This document shows positions 1 to 8,844 of a stretch of DNA of 64,000 nt, one piece after another. The stretch comes from Peptoniphilus catoniae (GTDB taxonomy: Bacteria > Bacillota > Clostridia > Tissierellales > Peptoniphilaceae). Location of the stretch: contig NZ_LR588415.1 of assembly GCF_901447155.2 (NCBI RefSeq), positions 44,885 through 108,884 on the forward strand. Reading direction: 5' to 3'. A program made the position numbers and the translations under genes. Below the pieces are notes generated by a model. That model was given only the letters and a program-made list of their open reading frames with translations, made no database searches and was not told where the DNA came from. Numbering within the stretch: the first letter of the stretch is position 1; each line of letters begins with the position of its first letter.

Positions 1-7
1 GAAACAA

Positions 8-1147
8 ATGGATTTCGGATTTAACGAAGAATATAAAATGATACAAAAGATCTACAGAGACTTTGCAGAAAAAGAAATAAAACCACTAGCAGAAGAAATA
101 GACGAAGAAGAAAGATTTCCAAGAGAAAGCGTAGAAAAGATGGCAGAACAAGGAATGCTTGGAATACCATGGCCAGAAGAATACGAAGGAGAAGAAGGAG
201 ACTACCTAACCTACGTAATAGCAGTAGAAGAACTATCAAAAGTATGCGCATCAACAGGAGTAACCCTATCAGCCCACACATCACTAGGCTCAGCACCAAT
301 CTATGACTGGGGAACAGAAGAACAAAAACAAAAATACCTAACAAAACTAGCAAGCGGAGAATGCCTAGGAGCCTTTGGCCTAACAGAACCAAACGCAGGA
401 ACAGACGCATCAAGACAAAGAACAACAGCAGTAAAAGACGGAGACCATTACATTCTAAACGGCACAAAGAACTTCATAACCAACGCAGGCGAAGCAGGAA
501 TCTACGTAGTAATGGCAATGACAGACAAAGAAAAAGGCAACCACGGCATATCATCCTTCATAGTAGAAAAAGACTTCGAAGGCTTTAAGATAGGAAAACA
601 CGAAAAGAAGATGGGCATAAGAGGCTCAGCAACAGCAGAACTAATCTTCGACAACTGTAAAGTACCAGCAGAAAACCTACTAGGCAAAGAAGGCGAAGGC
701 TTTAAGATAGCGCTACACACCCTAGACGGAGGAAGAATAGGAATAGCAGCCCAAGCAATAGGCATAGCCCAAGGAGCCCTAGCAGTAGCAGTAGACTACG
801 TAAAACAAAGAGAACAATTCGGCAAGACCCTATCAAGCTTCCAAAACACCCAATTCGTAATAGCAGACCTAGCAAACAAAATAGAAGCAGCAAGACTATT
901 AGTATACAAAGCAGCATGGTTAAAAGACAACAAACAACCCTACTCAGTAGCATCAGCCCATGCAAAACTAAACGCAGCAGAAACAGCAATGTATGTAACA
1001 ACAAAATGCGTACAACTACTAGGAGGATACGGCTACACAAGAGAATATCCACTAGAAAGAATGATGAGAGACGCAAAGATAACAGAAATATACGAAGGAA
1101 CATCAGAAGTACAAAGAATGGTTATCTCAAGATCAATTCTTAGATAA
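8..1147 (+). CDS. Acyl-CoA dehydrogenase, copy 1 of a near-identical pair
   Basis: This 379-residue protein is a full-length FAD-dependent acyl-CoA dehydrogenase. The N-terminal helical domain, the middle beta domain ([13 protein letters not shown], about 120-132) and the C-terminal helical domain are all present. The catalytic base is Glu363 in IYEGTSEVQ. It would oxidise acyl-CoA, or in reverse reduce enoyl-CoA, exchanging electrons with the EtfBA encoded downstream; the substrate cannot be told from sequence. I find only two differences, both synonymous, from the copy at 7467-8606 (c289 versus t7748, c1126 versus t8585). Codon use is extreme: Leu is almost always CTA, and codons mostly end in A, or in C for Tyr, Asn, Asp and Phe. 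The window opens 7 bases before the ATG, so the ribosome site and promoter are out of view. A transporter gene follows after 93 bases. Confidence 0.95.
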   Translation: MDFGFNEEYKMIQKIYRDFAEKEIKPLAEEIDEEERFPRESVEKMAEQGMLGIPWPEEYEGEEGDYLTYVIAVEELSKVCASTGVTLSAHTSLGSAPIYDWGTEEQKQKYLTKLASGECLGAFGLTEPNAGTDASRQRTTAVKDGDHYILNGTKNFITNAGEAGIYVVMAMTDKEKGNHGISSFIVEKDFEGFKIGKHEKKMGIRGSATAELIFDNCKVPAENLLGKEGEGFKIALHTLDGGRIGIAAQAIGIAQGALAVAVDYVKQREQFGKTLSSFQNTQFVIADLANKIEAARLLVYKAAWLKDNKQPYSVASAHAKLNAAETAMYVTTKCVQLLGGYGYTREYPLERMMRDAKITEIYEGTSEVQRMVISRSILR

Positions 1148-1240
1148 AATATTTTAATCTAAAGAAGGTGAAGCGTTATCACCATAAATTTGAATTTATT
1201 TTAATAAATAAATTATATAAATTAAAAAAGGAGGATTAAA

Positions 1241-2674
1241 ATGAACGAAGAAATTAATGCTAAGGTAAAGGAAGAAGAGCTTACTGAAGCCGAAAGAGTT
1301 GAGAGAGATCTTAGTGAAAAAGTAGGTATTCAAGTTGACTACAGTACACTAACAACAGCTAACTTTTTAAAGGCACTTATATTTTCAGGCATAGGGGTTT
1401 TCATGTTCTTTATACCATGTCTTACAGGCTCCAAGGGGGAATCTATAGTACCTATGGTTTACCTTGTAAATGGCGCTAAGACAGCTGCTGCAGGAATACT
1501 TAACCACTTGGTAATGATTGTATGTATAGGACTTTCTATTACTTATACTTATGGTAAAATTAACAAAAACTCTTATTTTGGAAAATTCCACGAAAAAGAC
1601 GGAGTTTTTACTGGTATTTTATACTATTTGGCAGCAATATTCTCTACAATGCTTGTATTCCAAGTAGGACCCGAACAAATTGTAAATCCTGATGTAGGAG
1701 GACTTGCAATCAGTCTTGCAGGATCAACACTATTTACAGTAACAATAGCAGGCTGGTTAGTAACATTTTTAATTGAATTCGGTATTCTTGAATTTATAGG
1801 AACACTTATTGAGCCTATTATGCGTAGAGTATTCTTACTGCCCGGACAATCAGCAGTAGATGCGCTTTCATCATTCGTAGCTGCTCCAGCTGTAGGTGTA
1901 TTTATTACAAACAAACTTTACAATGAATGCGTTTATACTGAAAAAGAAGCTTGCTGTATAATGACAAACTTCAGTGTTGTATCCCTTGGATTCTTTGCAC
2001 TTTTAGTATCAATTACAGATACTCAAGAAATGTATGGAGCTGCAGTACTTACATCACTTCTTACAGTATTTATTCTGGCGATTATAGTTATTAGAATTCC
2101 ACCCCTATCAAAGAAAAAAGAACAATATAAAAATGGGGTTATGCAAACAGCAGCAATGAAAAAGCCAGGCAAATATGATTCAAAAATATTTAAGAGAGCT
2201 GTAGCAGCCGCAACAACAAAAGCTTCAGGAACTCAATATAGTGTATTCCTAACAGCTTTTGAAGATGTATTTTCATTTGCTCTTAAAGTAGTTGCTTTCG
2301 TACAAGCACTTACAGTTCTTTCAATGTTAATCAGTACTTACACTCCTGTATTTGAATGGATAGGTAAGCCAATGGTTCCATATCTAAACTTAATGGGACT
2401 TGAAAATGTTAATGATATAGCACCTGCAACTCTAGTAGGTATATCTGAAATTGCCCTACCGGTAATGACTATAGCAGGAAAGGCAATAGCACCTGCAAGT
2501 ATATTCTTTGTAATAGTTCTTTCAACTGTACAAATTATATTCTTCACAGAAAGTGCCAACGCTATGTTACAATCTGATGCGGGACTAAAAGTCGGCGAAT
2601 TAGTTTTAATATTTTTAATTAGAACAATTATCGCGGTTCCAATCGTAGCATTCTTTGCAAAGATGTTATATTGA
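1241..2674 (+). CDS. YjiH-type nucleoside-recognition-domain membrane transporter, paralogue 1
   Basis: A 477-residue integral membrane protein with a charged cytoplasmic N-terminus (about 50 residues) and roughly nine to ten hydrophobic segments. It resembles the YjiH family with nucleoside-recognition (Gate) domains, including the repeated polar-Gly pattern TVTIAGWLVTFL and the conserved end APASIFFVIVLSTVQIIFF. Family substrates are poorly defined, so import of an organic acid or amino-acid derivative for the neighbouring acyl-CoA enzymes is inference. An AAGGAGG site at 1228-1234 sets the start. It lies 93 bases after acd copy 1 with no convincing terminator between, so the two are probably co-transcribed. 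A diverged paralogue follows the second acd copy at 8845. Confidence 0.8.
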   Translation: MNEEINAKVKEEELTEAERVERDLSEKVGIQVDYSTLTTANFLKALIFSGIGVFMFFIPCLTGSKGESIVPMVYLVNGAKTAAAGILNHLVMIVCIGLSITYTYGKINKNSYFGKFHEKDGVFTGILYYLAAIFSTMLVFQVGPEQIVNPDVGGLAISLAGSTLFTVTIAGWLVTFLIEFGILEFIGTLIEPIMRRVFLLPGQSAVDALSSFVAAPAVGVFITNKLYNECVYTEKEACCIMTNFSVVSLGFFALLVSITDTQEMYGAAVLTSLLTVFILAIIVIRIPPLSKKKEQYKNGVMQTAAMKKPGKYDSKIFKRAVAAATTKASGTQYSVFLTAFEDVFSFALKVVAFVQALTVLSMLISTYTPVFEWIGKPMVPYLNLMGLENVNDIAPATLVGISEIALPVMTIAGKAIAPASIFFVIVLSTVQIIFFTESANAMLQSDAGLKVGELVLIFLIRTIIAVPIVAFFAKMLY

Positions 2675-2706
2675 CGCTAGATTAGTAAAATAAAAATGTA
2701 AAAAAA

Positions 2707-2746
2707 GTCATAGAATAACATGGTAATCGCCATGTTATTTTATGAC
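2707..2746. other. Long intercistronic hairpin without a U-tract on the + strand
   Basis: A 17-bp stem (2707-2723 with 2730-2746, a single G-U pair) closes a 6-base loop. Six A residues precede it and no T-run follows on the + strand, so it is not a normal terminator for the transporter. It could protect an mRNA end or be a processing site. On the minus strand it would have the form of a terminator, but no minus-strand gene is near. Confidence 0.6.
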
Positions 2747-2781
2747 TCATAAAACAATAGTAAGATAAGGAGGAAAAAGAT

Positions 2782-3972
2782 ATGAACAAAGCTTTGGAAG
2801 GCGTTAAGGTTTTAGACTTTACCAATGTTTTGGCAGGACCTTTTTGCACAATGAATCTTGCCGATTTCGGAGCCGAAGTTATAAAAATAGAAAGACCCGG
2901 AACCGGAGACGGCAGCAGAATTTTCGGACCTTTTGTAGAAAAACAAAGCGGTTATTACATATTTGCCAACAGAGGTAAAAGAGGTATAACCCTTGACCTT
3001 AAGAATCAAAAGGCTAAAGAAATAATATATGAACTTGTTAAAAAAGTTGATGTTGTAGTTGAAAACTTTAAACCAGGTGTTATGGAAAAATTAGGTTTTT
3101 CCTATGAAGACTTTAAAAAGTTAAATCCGGGACTTGTTTACTGTTCAATATCAGGATTTGGACAAGTCAGCCCTCACAGAGATTTACCTTCATATGATAT
3201 AGTAGCACAAGGTAGAGCCGGAATGATGAGCATTACAGGTTACCCCGATAATCCGCCTGCAAGAGTTGGAAGTTCTTTAGGTGATGTAAGTGCAGGACTA
3301 TATGGTGCTTTCGGTATTATGCTTGCCCTATATCATAAGGAAAAAACAGGAGAAGGACAACTTGTAGACGTGGCTCTAATGGATTCAGTATTTGCTTTTA
3401 TTGAAACCAACATAGTAAGACACACAATAGGAAAGATTTTGCCTAAGAGAGTTGGAGCAAGACACCCTCTAAGTGCACCTTTCGATATTTATAAATGTAA
3501 AGACGGTCAATATGTAATAATAGCAGTTGCAAGTAATCCTCATTTTAATGCTCTTTGCGATTTAATTGGAAGACCTGATCTACCTAAGAATCCTAAATTT
3601 GATGAAGATTGGCACCGTTCAGACAATGATGTTGAACTTAAGGCTATTATTGAAGACTTCTTAAAGGATTATACTTTAGATGAAGCTGTAAAACTTTTTG
3701 AAGAACATTCAATTCCATGCGGACCTATATTTACTGTAGAACAAGCTTGTAAAGATGAAAGTATTTTAGCAAGAAAGATGCTAGTTGATATAGATCAACC
3801 TGAAGCAGGAAAACTTACAATTACAGGTAACCCTGTAAAGCTATCACAAACACCACCGGATCCTGAACATCCGGCACCTTTACTAGGTCAAGACACAAGA
3901 GAAGTTTTAAAGGAATACCTAGGTTACTCAGACGAGGAGCTTGACAAATTAAAGGAAGAAAAAGTTTACTAA
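2782..3972 (+). CDS. CaiB/BaiF (class III) CoA-transferase
   Basis: The 396-residue protein has the formyl-CoA-transferase/CaiB fold: the N-terminal signature VLDFTNVLAGPFCTMNLADFGAEVIKIE, the conserved ENFKPGVMEKLGF, and catalytic Asp168 in SSLGDVSAGL, which aligns with Asp169 of the family. Class III enzymes move CoA between an acyl-CoA and a free carboxylate without ATP. The neighbours (two acyl-CoA dehydrogenase types, EtfBA) suggest it activates the imported acid and releases the product acid. CaiB (carnitine), FldA (aryl-lactate) and formyl-CoA transferases are all in this family; no neighbour decides between them. AAGGAGG lies 7 bases before the ATG. Confidence 0.9.
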   Translation: MNKALEGVKVLDFTNVLAGPFCTMNLADFGAEVIKIERPGTGDGSRIFGPFVEKQSGYYIFANRGKRGITLDLKNQKAKEIIYELVKKVDVVVENFKPGVMEKLGFSYEDFKKLNPGLVYCSISGFGQVSPHRDLPSYDIVAQGRAGMMSITGYPDNPPARVGSSLGDVSAGLYGAFGIMLALYHKEKTGEGQLVDVALMDSVFAFIETNIVRHTIGKILPKRVGARHPLSAPFDIYKCKDGQYVIIAVASNPHFNALCDLIGRPDLPKNPKFDEDWHRSDNDVELKAIIEDFLKDYTLDEAVKLFEEHSIPCGPIFTVEQACKDESILARKMLVDIDQPEAGKLTITGNPVKLSQTPPDPEHPAPLLGQDTREVLKEYLGYSDEELDKLKEEKVY

Positions 3973-3985
3973 AATTTATGAAAAT

Positions 3986-4014
3986 TTGATTTTCCAGGAA
4001 CATGTTATTATAAT
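3986..4014 (+). promoter_or_regulatory. Sigma-A-type promoter for the acd gene at 4072
   Basis: TTGATT (3986-3991), a 17-base spacer and TATAAT (4009-4014) lie 58 bases before the next start codon, giving that gene and etfBA their own start point. Confidence 0.55.
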
Positions 4015-4071
4015 GGAAAAGTCTAATATAAATATTTAGCATATAGAATTGAAAAATAAAAGGAGGATATA

Positions 4072-5217
4072 ATGAATTTTAAGTACACTGATGACCAAAT
4101 TGAAATAAGACGTATGGTTAGAGATTGGGCACAAGGATATTTAGCACCTAAGGCTGCTGAAATTGACGAAACTAATGAATTCCCAATGGACAACGTAAAG
4201 GCACTAATGGAACAAGACCTTATGGGTATTGCATATCCTGAAGAGCTAGGCGGCGGCGGAGCTGACGCTATATCTGAAGCAATTGCTATGGAAGAAGTAA
4301 CAGCAGCTTGTGCAGCAACAGGTTCAATTATGACTGGACACTATCTAGGATTTGACTCTCTTTACCTACAAGGTACTGACGAACAAAAGGAAAGATGGTT
4401 AAGACCTGCTCTTGAAGGAGAAAAACTAGCAGCTTTCTGTTTAACTGAACCTGCAGGAGGATCAGACCCCACAGCTACAAGAACTACAGCTACAGAAGAT
4501 GGAGATTGCTACGTACTAAACGGTGTTAAGCACTTTATTACAAGTGGTGCATATGCAGACTTCCTATCAGTATTTGCTATGACTGACCGTTCAAAGGGCA
4601 GAGACGGATTAACTTGCTTTATAGTAGAAAAAGGAACTCCAGGTATGAAGATAGGTGCTGGAGACGACAAGATGGGTATTAGAGGAGCAAGAACTCACGA
4701 AATTATTTTTGAAGACTGTAGAGTTCCAAAGGAAAACATTGTTGGTGAAATCGGAAAAGGATATCGTCTAGCACTTGACGTAATAGACAGAGGTCGTATC
4801 GGTATAGCTGCAATGTGTGTAGGTTTATCACAAGCAGCATTTGATGCAGCAGTAAAATATTCTAAGGAAAGAGAAGTATTCGGACGTCCTATTTCTAAAT
4901 TCCAAGGTATTAGCTGGATGATCGCAGACATGGGAACTCAACTTGAAGCTATGAGAATGCTTACTTACTATGCAGCAGACCTTAAGGAACAAGGAGTTAA
5001 CTTCTCTAAGGTTGCTTCAATGGCTAAGCTTTTCGGCGCAGAAGCATCTCACAAGATTGTAACTACTGCACTTCAAATTCATGGCGGATATGGATACATG
5101 AAAGAATATCCAATTGAAAGAATGTACAGAGACCAAAGAATCCTTGAACTATTCGAAGGTACTTCACAAATTCAAAGAATAGTAATTGCCGGACAAATTT
5201 TAAGAGAAGCTAAGTAA
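4072..5217 (+). CDS. Acyl-CoA dehydrogenase, second type
   Basis: A complete 381-residue acyl-CoA dehydrogenase, clearly different from the twin copies on either side. It has FCLTEPAGGSDPTATRT in the FAD/substrate region, a beta domain, and catalytic Glu362 in LFEGTSQIQ. It probably exchanges electrons with EtfBA, encoded 116 bases downstream. Codon use is ordinary for the window (CTT, GTT and CGT occur), unlike the twin copies. Three acyl-CoA dehydrogenase genes within 9 kb suggest two successive reactions or two substrates rather than one beta-oxidation step. No thiolase, hydratase or hydroxyacyl-CoA dehydrogenase is present in the window. AAGGAGG precedes the ATG. Confidence 0.95.
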   Translation: MNFKYTDDQIEIRRMVRDWAQGYLAPKAAEIDETNEFPMDNVKALMEQDLMGIAYPEELGGGGADAISEAIAMEEVTAACAATGSIMTGHYLGFDSLYLQGTDEQKERWLRPALEGEKLAAFCLTEPAGGSDPTATRTTATEDGDCYVLNGVKHFITSGAYADFLSVFAMTDRSKGRDGLTCFIVEKGTPGMKIGAGDDKMGIRGARTHEIIFEDCRVPKENIVGEIGKGYRLALDVIDRGRIGIAAMCVGLSQAAFDAAVKYSKEREVFGRPISKFQGISWMIADMGTQLEAMRMLTYYAADLKEQGVNFSKVASMAKLFGAEASHKIVTTALQIHGGYGYMKEYPIERMYRDQRILELFEGTSQIQRIVIAGQILREAK

Positions 5218-5248
5218 GAAAATAAAATAATATAATATAAGATTTTTG

Positions 5249-5292
5249 TTTTAAAGCAAGACAAAGTGAAAAAACCAAGTCTTGCTTTAAAA
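5249..5292 (+). other. Intercistronic hairpin before etfB
   Basis: Perfect 14-bp inverted repeat (5249-5262 with 5279-5292) around a 16-base A-rich loop. No T-run follows. It sits between acd and etfB and could be a stability or processing element in one transcript, like the hairpin at 2707. Confidence 0.55.
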
Positions 5293-5333
5293 TTGCAAAA
5301 TCAAATAAAATATAAAATAAGGAGAGATCAAGT

Positions 5334-6107
5334 ATGAATATAATGGTTTGTATAAAACAAGTACTTGATAATGCAATTGTACCTACAGTAGATCAAGAAA
5401 AGAAATGCGTTATCAAAGACGGAGTAGAAACCATGGTAAGCCCATTTGATCAACATGCTATAGAAGCTGCTCTTCAACTAGTTGAAAAGCATGGCGGCGA
5501 AGTTAGCGTAATCACAGTGGGAGATGAATCATGTAAGTCAGCACTAAAAATCGGTTTAGCAATGGGTGCTGAACACGCTTATTTAATTCATGATGAAAAA
5601 ATAGGCGAACCTGATGCTCATGCAACAGCATATATATTAGCTAAGGCTATTAAGCACATTGGAGAATTTGACCTAGTTCTTTGCGGAAAACAAGCAATAG
5701 ATGCAGATGATGCTCAAGTAGGAGCTCAACTTGCAGAACAACTTGACATTCCACAAATTACATTTATAGAAGAAATAGTAGAAGTTGGAGAAGATAAAAT
5801 CACTTGTAAGAGAGTAAGCTCAGTAGCAGAAGAAGTTGTAGAATCAACAATGCCTGCTGTATTAACTTGCGAAAAATCTCTTAACGAACCAAGATACCCG
5901 ACCTTGAAGCGTACAAGAAAAGCTAACAAAATGGAAATTCCTGTATATGACTTAGCTACAATTGGTGCAGAAGATGTAGTACAGCCTACTTCAATAATTA
6001 AAATGTATCCACCTGCACCAAGAGAAGGCGGAGAAATTATAACAGGGGACGCTGAAGAAATTGCTGTAATAGCAGTTAAAAAGCTTGTTGAAGCTAAGAT
6101 TATTTAA
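5334..6107 (+). CDS. etfB: Electron transfer flavoprotein, beta subunit
   Basis: The 257-residue EtfB begins with the typical MNIMVCIKQV and carries CGKQAIDADDAQVG near residues 117-131, the nucleotide-binding loop, plus the acyl-CoA-dehydrogenase recognition region near 190-205 (PRYPTLKRTRKANK). EtfBA is the redox partner of acyl-CoA dehydrogenases. The AQVG form of the loop resembles that of electron-bifurcating EtfB proteins, which would let NADH drive enoyl-CoA reduction coupled to ferredoxin reduction; that is suggestive only. The etfA start lies 16 bases downstream, so the two are co-translated. Length is normal. Confidence 0.95.
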   Translation: MNIMVCIKQVLDNAIVPTVDQEKKCVIKDGVETMVSPFDQHAIEAALQLVEKHGGEVSVITVGDESCKSALKIGLAMGAEHAYLIHDEKIGEPDAHATAYILAKAIKHIGEFDLVLCGKQAIDADDAQVGAQLAEQLDIPQITFIEEIVEVGEDKITCKRVSSVAEEVVESTMPAVLTCEKSLNEPRYPTLKRTRKANKMEIPVYDLATIGAEDVVQPTSIIKMYPPAPREGGEIITGDAEEIAVIAVKKLVEAKII

Positions 6108-6123
6108 TAAAGGAGGAAAACCC

Positions 6124-7122
6124 ATGGCAGAAACAAAAGTATTAGTTTGTCTTGAACAAAATAGCGGTGCTATAAGCGGAGTCTCCTTTGAAATACTAAG
6201 CGAAGGCAGAAGACTTGCAGACAAACTTTCATTAGATTTAGGCGCTATCCTTATTGGTAGCGGAGTAGAAGAAGTTGCAAAAGAAGCTTTCAAATACGGA
6301 GCAGACAAGGTATTTGTATGTGACGATGAAAAATTAAAGGATTACAGAAGCGAAAGCTATGTTAAAGCATTAGATAAAGTTGTATCAGAGCAACAACCTG
6401 AAATTCTTCTTTTCCCTGCAACAAACAACGGAAAAGATTTAGCAGCAAGATTTGCAGCTAAAACAGGTACAGGATTAGCATCAGATTGCGTTGAAATTAA
6501 AATTGACGAATCCAACAACAATATGCTATGTACAAGACCTATGTATGGTGGAAACGTAATGGTTGAAATTGAATGTCCTGAAAAAAGACCTCAAATGGCA
6601 ACTATTAGACCTAACTCTATGGAAAGAACAGAATGCCAAAAAGAAGGCGAAGTAGTTAAGGTTGAAGTTGACTTTGCAGAAGAAGACATTCGTACAAAGG
6701 TTAAAGAAGTAATTGAAAAAGCAACAGGAGAAATTAGTCTTGCAGATGCAACTATTATAGTTTCAGGCGGTAGAGGACTTGGAGATGCAAGCGGATTCGA
6801 TTTAATAAGAGAATTTGCCGACACTTTAGGAGCAGCAGTAGGAGCATCAAGAGCAGCTGTAGATAACGGATGGATAGAGTATGAACACCAAGTAGGACAA
6901 ACAGGTAAAACTGTAAGCCCTAAGGTATACTTTGCTTGCGGTATCTCAGGAGCTTTACAACACCTTGCAGGTATGAAAACTTCAGATGTTATTGTTGCAA
7001 TAAACAAGGACGAAGAAGCTCCTATGATTTCAGTAGCAAACTACGGAATCGTTGGAGACCTTTATAAGGTTATTCCTGTAATGATTGAAGAATTTAAGAA
7101 GGTATTTGAAGAAAGAAAATAA
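6124..7122 (+). CDS. etfA: Electron transfer flavoprotein, alpha subunit
   Basis: EtfA of 332 residues. An N-terminal alpha/beta domain is followed by the C-terminal FAD-binding domain (SGGRGLGDASGF near 214, QVGQTGKTVSPK, YFACGISGALQH). The ATG at 6124 is chosen because AAAGGAGG at 6110-6116 lies just upstream; an in-frame ATG at 6085 sits inside etfB with no ribosome site. It forms the FAD-carrying heterodimer with EtfB and ends the unit, with a clear terminator at 7145. Residues near the FAD are intact. Confidence 0.95.
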   Translation: MAETKVLVCLEQNSGAISGVSFEILSEGRRLADKLSLDLGAILIGSGVEEVAKEAFKYGADKVFVCDDEKLKDYRSESYVKALDKVVSEQQPEILLFPATNNGKDLAARFAAKTGTGLASDCVEIKIDESNNNMLCTRPMYGGNVMVEIECPEKRPQMATIRPNSMERTECQKEGEVVKVEVDFAEEDIRTKVKEVIEKATGEISLADATIIVSGGRGLGDASGFDLIREFADTLGAAVGASRAAVDNGWIEYEHQVGQTGKTVSPKVYFACGISGALQHLAGMKTSDVIVAINKDEEAPMISVANYGIVGDLYKVIPVMIEEFKKVFEERK

Positions 7123-7144
7123 GCTTTTAAATTTAAGACAAGAA

Positions 7145-7170
7145 GTAGGCGAGAAATCGCCTGCTTTTTT
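7145..7170 (+). terminator. Rho-independent terminator after etfA
   Basis: 8-bp stem (7145-7152 with 7157-7164), GAAA loop, then six T residues. Confidence 0.9.
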
Positions 7171-7217
7171 ATTTATATAAGACTTAAAAATTTTTTTAAA
7201 TTTCTTTTAGCTTTTCT

Positions 7218-7426
7218 TATAATCCCTATAAAGGCGTAATTAACAAGGGGAAGGTTAATACAAAAAAGCATATAAAATCTATAAAAGAGCTTAAAAGATT
7301 AGGTCATATAGTAACAAATAAACTTTTCCGTCAAAAGTTGAAGGAATTATTAAAGGAATAGAGGCTTTTATCAAATTCAAGACTTTAAAGATAATTGTCG
7401 ATTTTTAGATGGACAATAAATATAAT
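7218..7426 (+). promoter_or_regulatory. Candidate promoters in the 344-base gap before acd copy 2
   Basis: The gap 7123-7466 holds the etfA terminator and then A/T-rich DNA with no credible gene. TATAAT occurs at 7218-7223 (17 bases after TTTAAA) and at 7421-7426 (weak TTGTCG upstream, 20-base spacing). The second would give a leader of about 35 bases, the first one of about 240. Which is used cannot be decided from sequence. Confidence 0.4.
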
Positions 7427-7466
7427 CTCACTTAACAAAATACCAAAATTTGAAAGGGGAAAACAA

Positions 7467-8606
7467 ATGGATTTCGGATTTAACGAAGAATATAAAATGA
7501 TACAAAAGATCTACAGAGACTTTGCAGAAAAAGAAATAAAACCACTAGCAGAAGAAATAGACGAAGAAGAAAGATTTCCAAGAGAAAGCGTAGAAAAGAT
7601 GGCAGAACAAGGAATGCTTGGAATACCATGGCCAGAAGAATACGAAGGAGAAGAAGGAGACTACCTAACCTACGTAATAGCAGTAGAAGAACTATCAAAA
7701 GTATGCGCATCAACAGGAGTAACCCTATCAGCCCACACATCACTAGGTTCAGCACCAATCTATGACTGGGGAACAGAAGAACAAAAACAAAAATACCTAA
7801 CAAAACTAGCAAGCGGAGAATGCCTAGGAGCCTTTGGCCTAACAGAACCAAACGCAGGAACAGACGCATCAAGACAAAGAACAACAGCAGTAAAAGACGG
7901 AGACCATTACATTCTAAACGGCACAAAGAACTTCATAACCAACGCAGGCGAAGCAGGAATCTACGTAGTAATGGCAATGACAGACAAAGAAAAAGGCAAC
8001 CACGGCATATCATCCTTCATAGTAGAAAAAGACTTCGAAGGCTTTAAGATAGGAAAACACGAAAAGAAGATGGGCATAAGAGGCTCAGCAACAGCAGAAC
8101 TAATCTTCGACAACTGTAAAGTACCAGCAGAAAACCTACTAGGCAAAGAAGGCGAAGGCTTTAAGATAGCGCTACACACCCTAGACGGAGGAAGAATAGG
8201 AATAGCAGCCCAAGCAATAGGCATAGCCCAAGGAGCCCTAGCAGTAGCAGTAGACTACGTAAAACAAAGAGAACAATTCGGCAAGACCCTATCAAGCTTC
8301 CAAAACACCCAATTCGTAATAGCAGACCTAGCAAACAAAATAGAAGCAGCAAGACTATTAGTATACAAAGCAGCATGGTTAAAAGACAACAAACAACCCT
8401 ACTCAGTAGCATCAGCCCATGCAAAACTAAACGCAGCAGAAACAGCAATGTATGTAACAACAAAATGCGTACAACTACTAGGAGGATACGGCTACACAAG
8501 AGAATATCCACTAGAAAGAATGATGAGAGACGCAAAGATAACAGAAATATACGAAGGAACATCAGAAGTACAAAGAATGGTTATTTCAAGATCAATTCTT
8601 AGATAA
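7467..8606 (+). CDS. Acyl-CoA dehydrogenase, copy 2 of a near-identical pair
   Basis: The 379-residue product is identical to that of 8-1147, with the same catalytic Glu363. The ATG at 7467 is preceded by AAAGGGGA and is the start shared by both copies; a longer frame from 7395 has no ribosome site. Nucleotide identity stops within a few bases of the start and stop codons: leaders and trailers are unrelated, so only the coding part is shared. Codon use is the same extreme A/C-ending pattern. Its own promoter region and terminator make it a separate unit. Two copies of one coding sequence under different control regions suggest high or conditional demand for the enzyme. Confidence 0.95.
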   Translation: MDFGFNEEYKMIQKIYRDFAEKEIKPLAEEIDEEERFPRESVEKMAEQGMLGIPWPEEYEGEEGDYLTYVIAVEELSKVCASTGVTLSAHTSLGSAPIYDWGTEEQKQKYLTKLASGECLGAFGLTEPNAGTDASRQRTTAVKDGDHYILNGTKNFITNAGEAGIYVVMAMTDKEKGNHGISSFIVEKDFEGFKIGKHEKKMGIRGSATAELIFDNCKVPAENLLGKEGEGFKIALHTLDGGRIGIAAQAIGIAQGALAVAVDYVKQREQFGKTLSSFQNTQFVIADLANKIEAARLLVYKAAWLKDNKQPYSVASAHAKLNAAETAMYVTTKCVQLLGGYGYTREYPLERMMRDAKITEIYEGTSEVQRMVISRSILR

Positions 8607-8617
8607 AAAGCAAATTT

Positions 8618-8655
8618 AATAAACGGTTTGCAGACTTATTTGCAAACCGTTTATT
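8618..8655 (+). terminator. Terminator-like hairpin after acd copy 2
   Basis: Perfect 15-bp stem (8618-8632 with 8641-8655) and 8-base loop. The following bases are only moderately T-rich, so termination may be partial. Beyond it, TATAAT at 8678-8683 (with TTGTTA at 8657) may be the promoter of the next gene. The leader 8684-8844 shows no other feature I recognise. Confidence 0.65.
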
Positions 8656-8844
8656 ATTGTTAAATAAAAAAACTAACTATAATAATTATTTGTTTTAGAA
8701 ATTTAAAAGAGGAAAATTTATTAAAAATATAATTAGACAAGATAAGGTCTAAGAATTTTTTATTTAATATACTTTATCCAATTAACAGACTCCATGAAAA
8801 CTAAAAGATAATTTTAATTATATGGCTGGAAAAGGGGGAAGATA

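Noticed and set aside
21-1143. Long Leu-rich or Arg-rich open frames on the opposite strand and other frames of the twin acd genes (also 7480-8602)
   Set aside because: They arise because the A/C-ending codon bias removes stop codons from other frames. They have no ribosome sites and the compositions are low complexity.
7242-7361. Open frame in the gap before acd copy 2 ending near 7361 (Lys-rich, about 35-40 codons)
   Set aside because: No ATG, GTG or TTG start with a ribosome site and no recognisable product.
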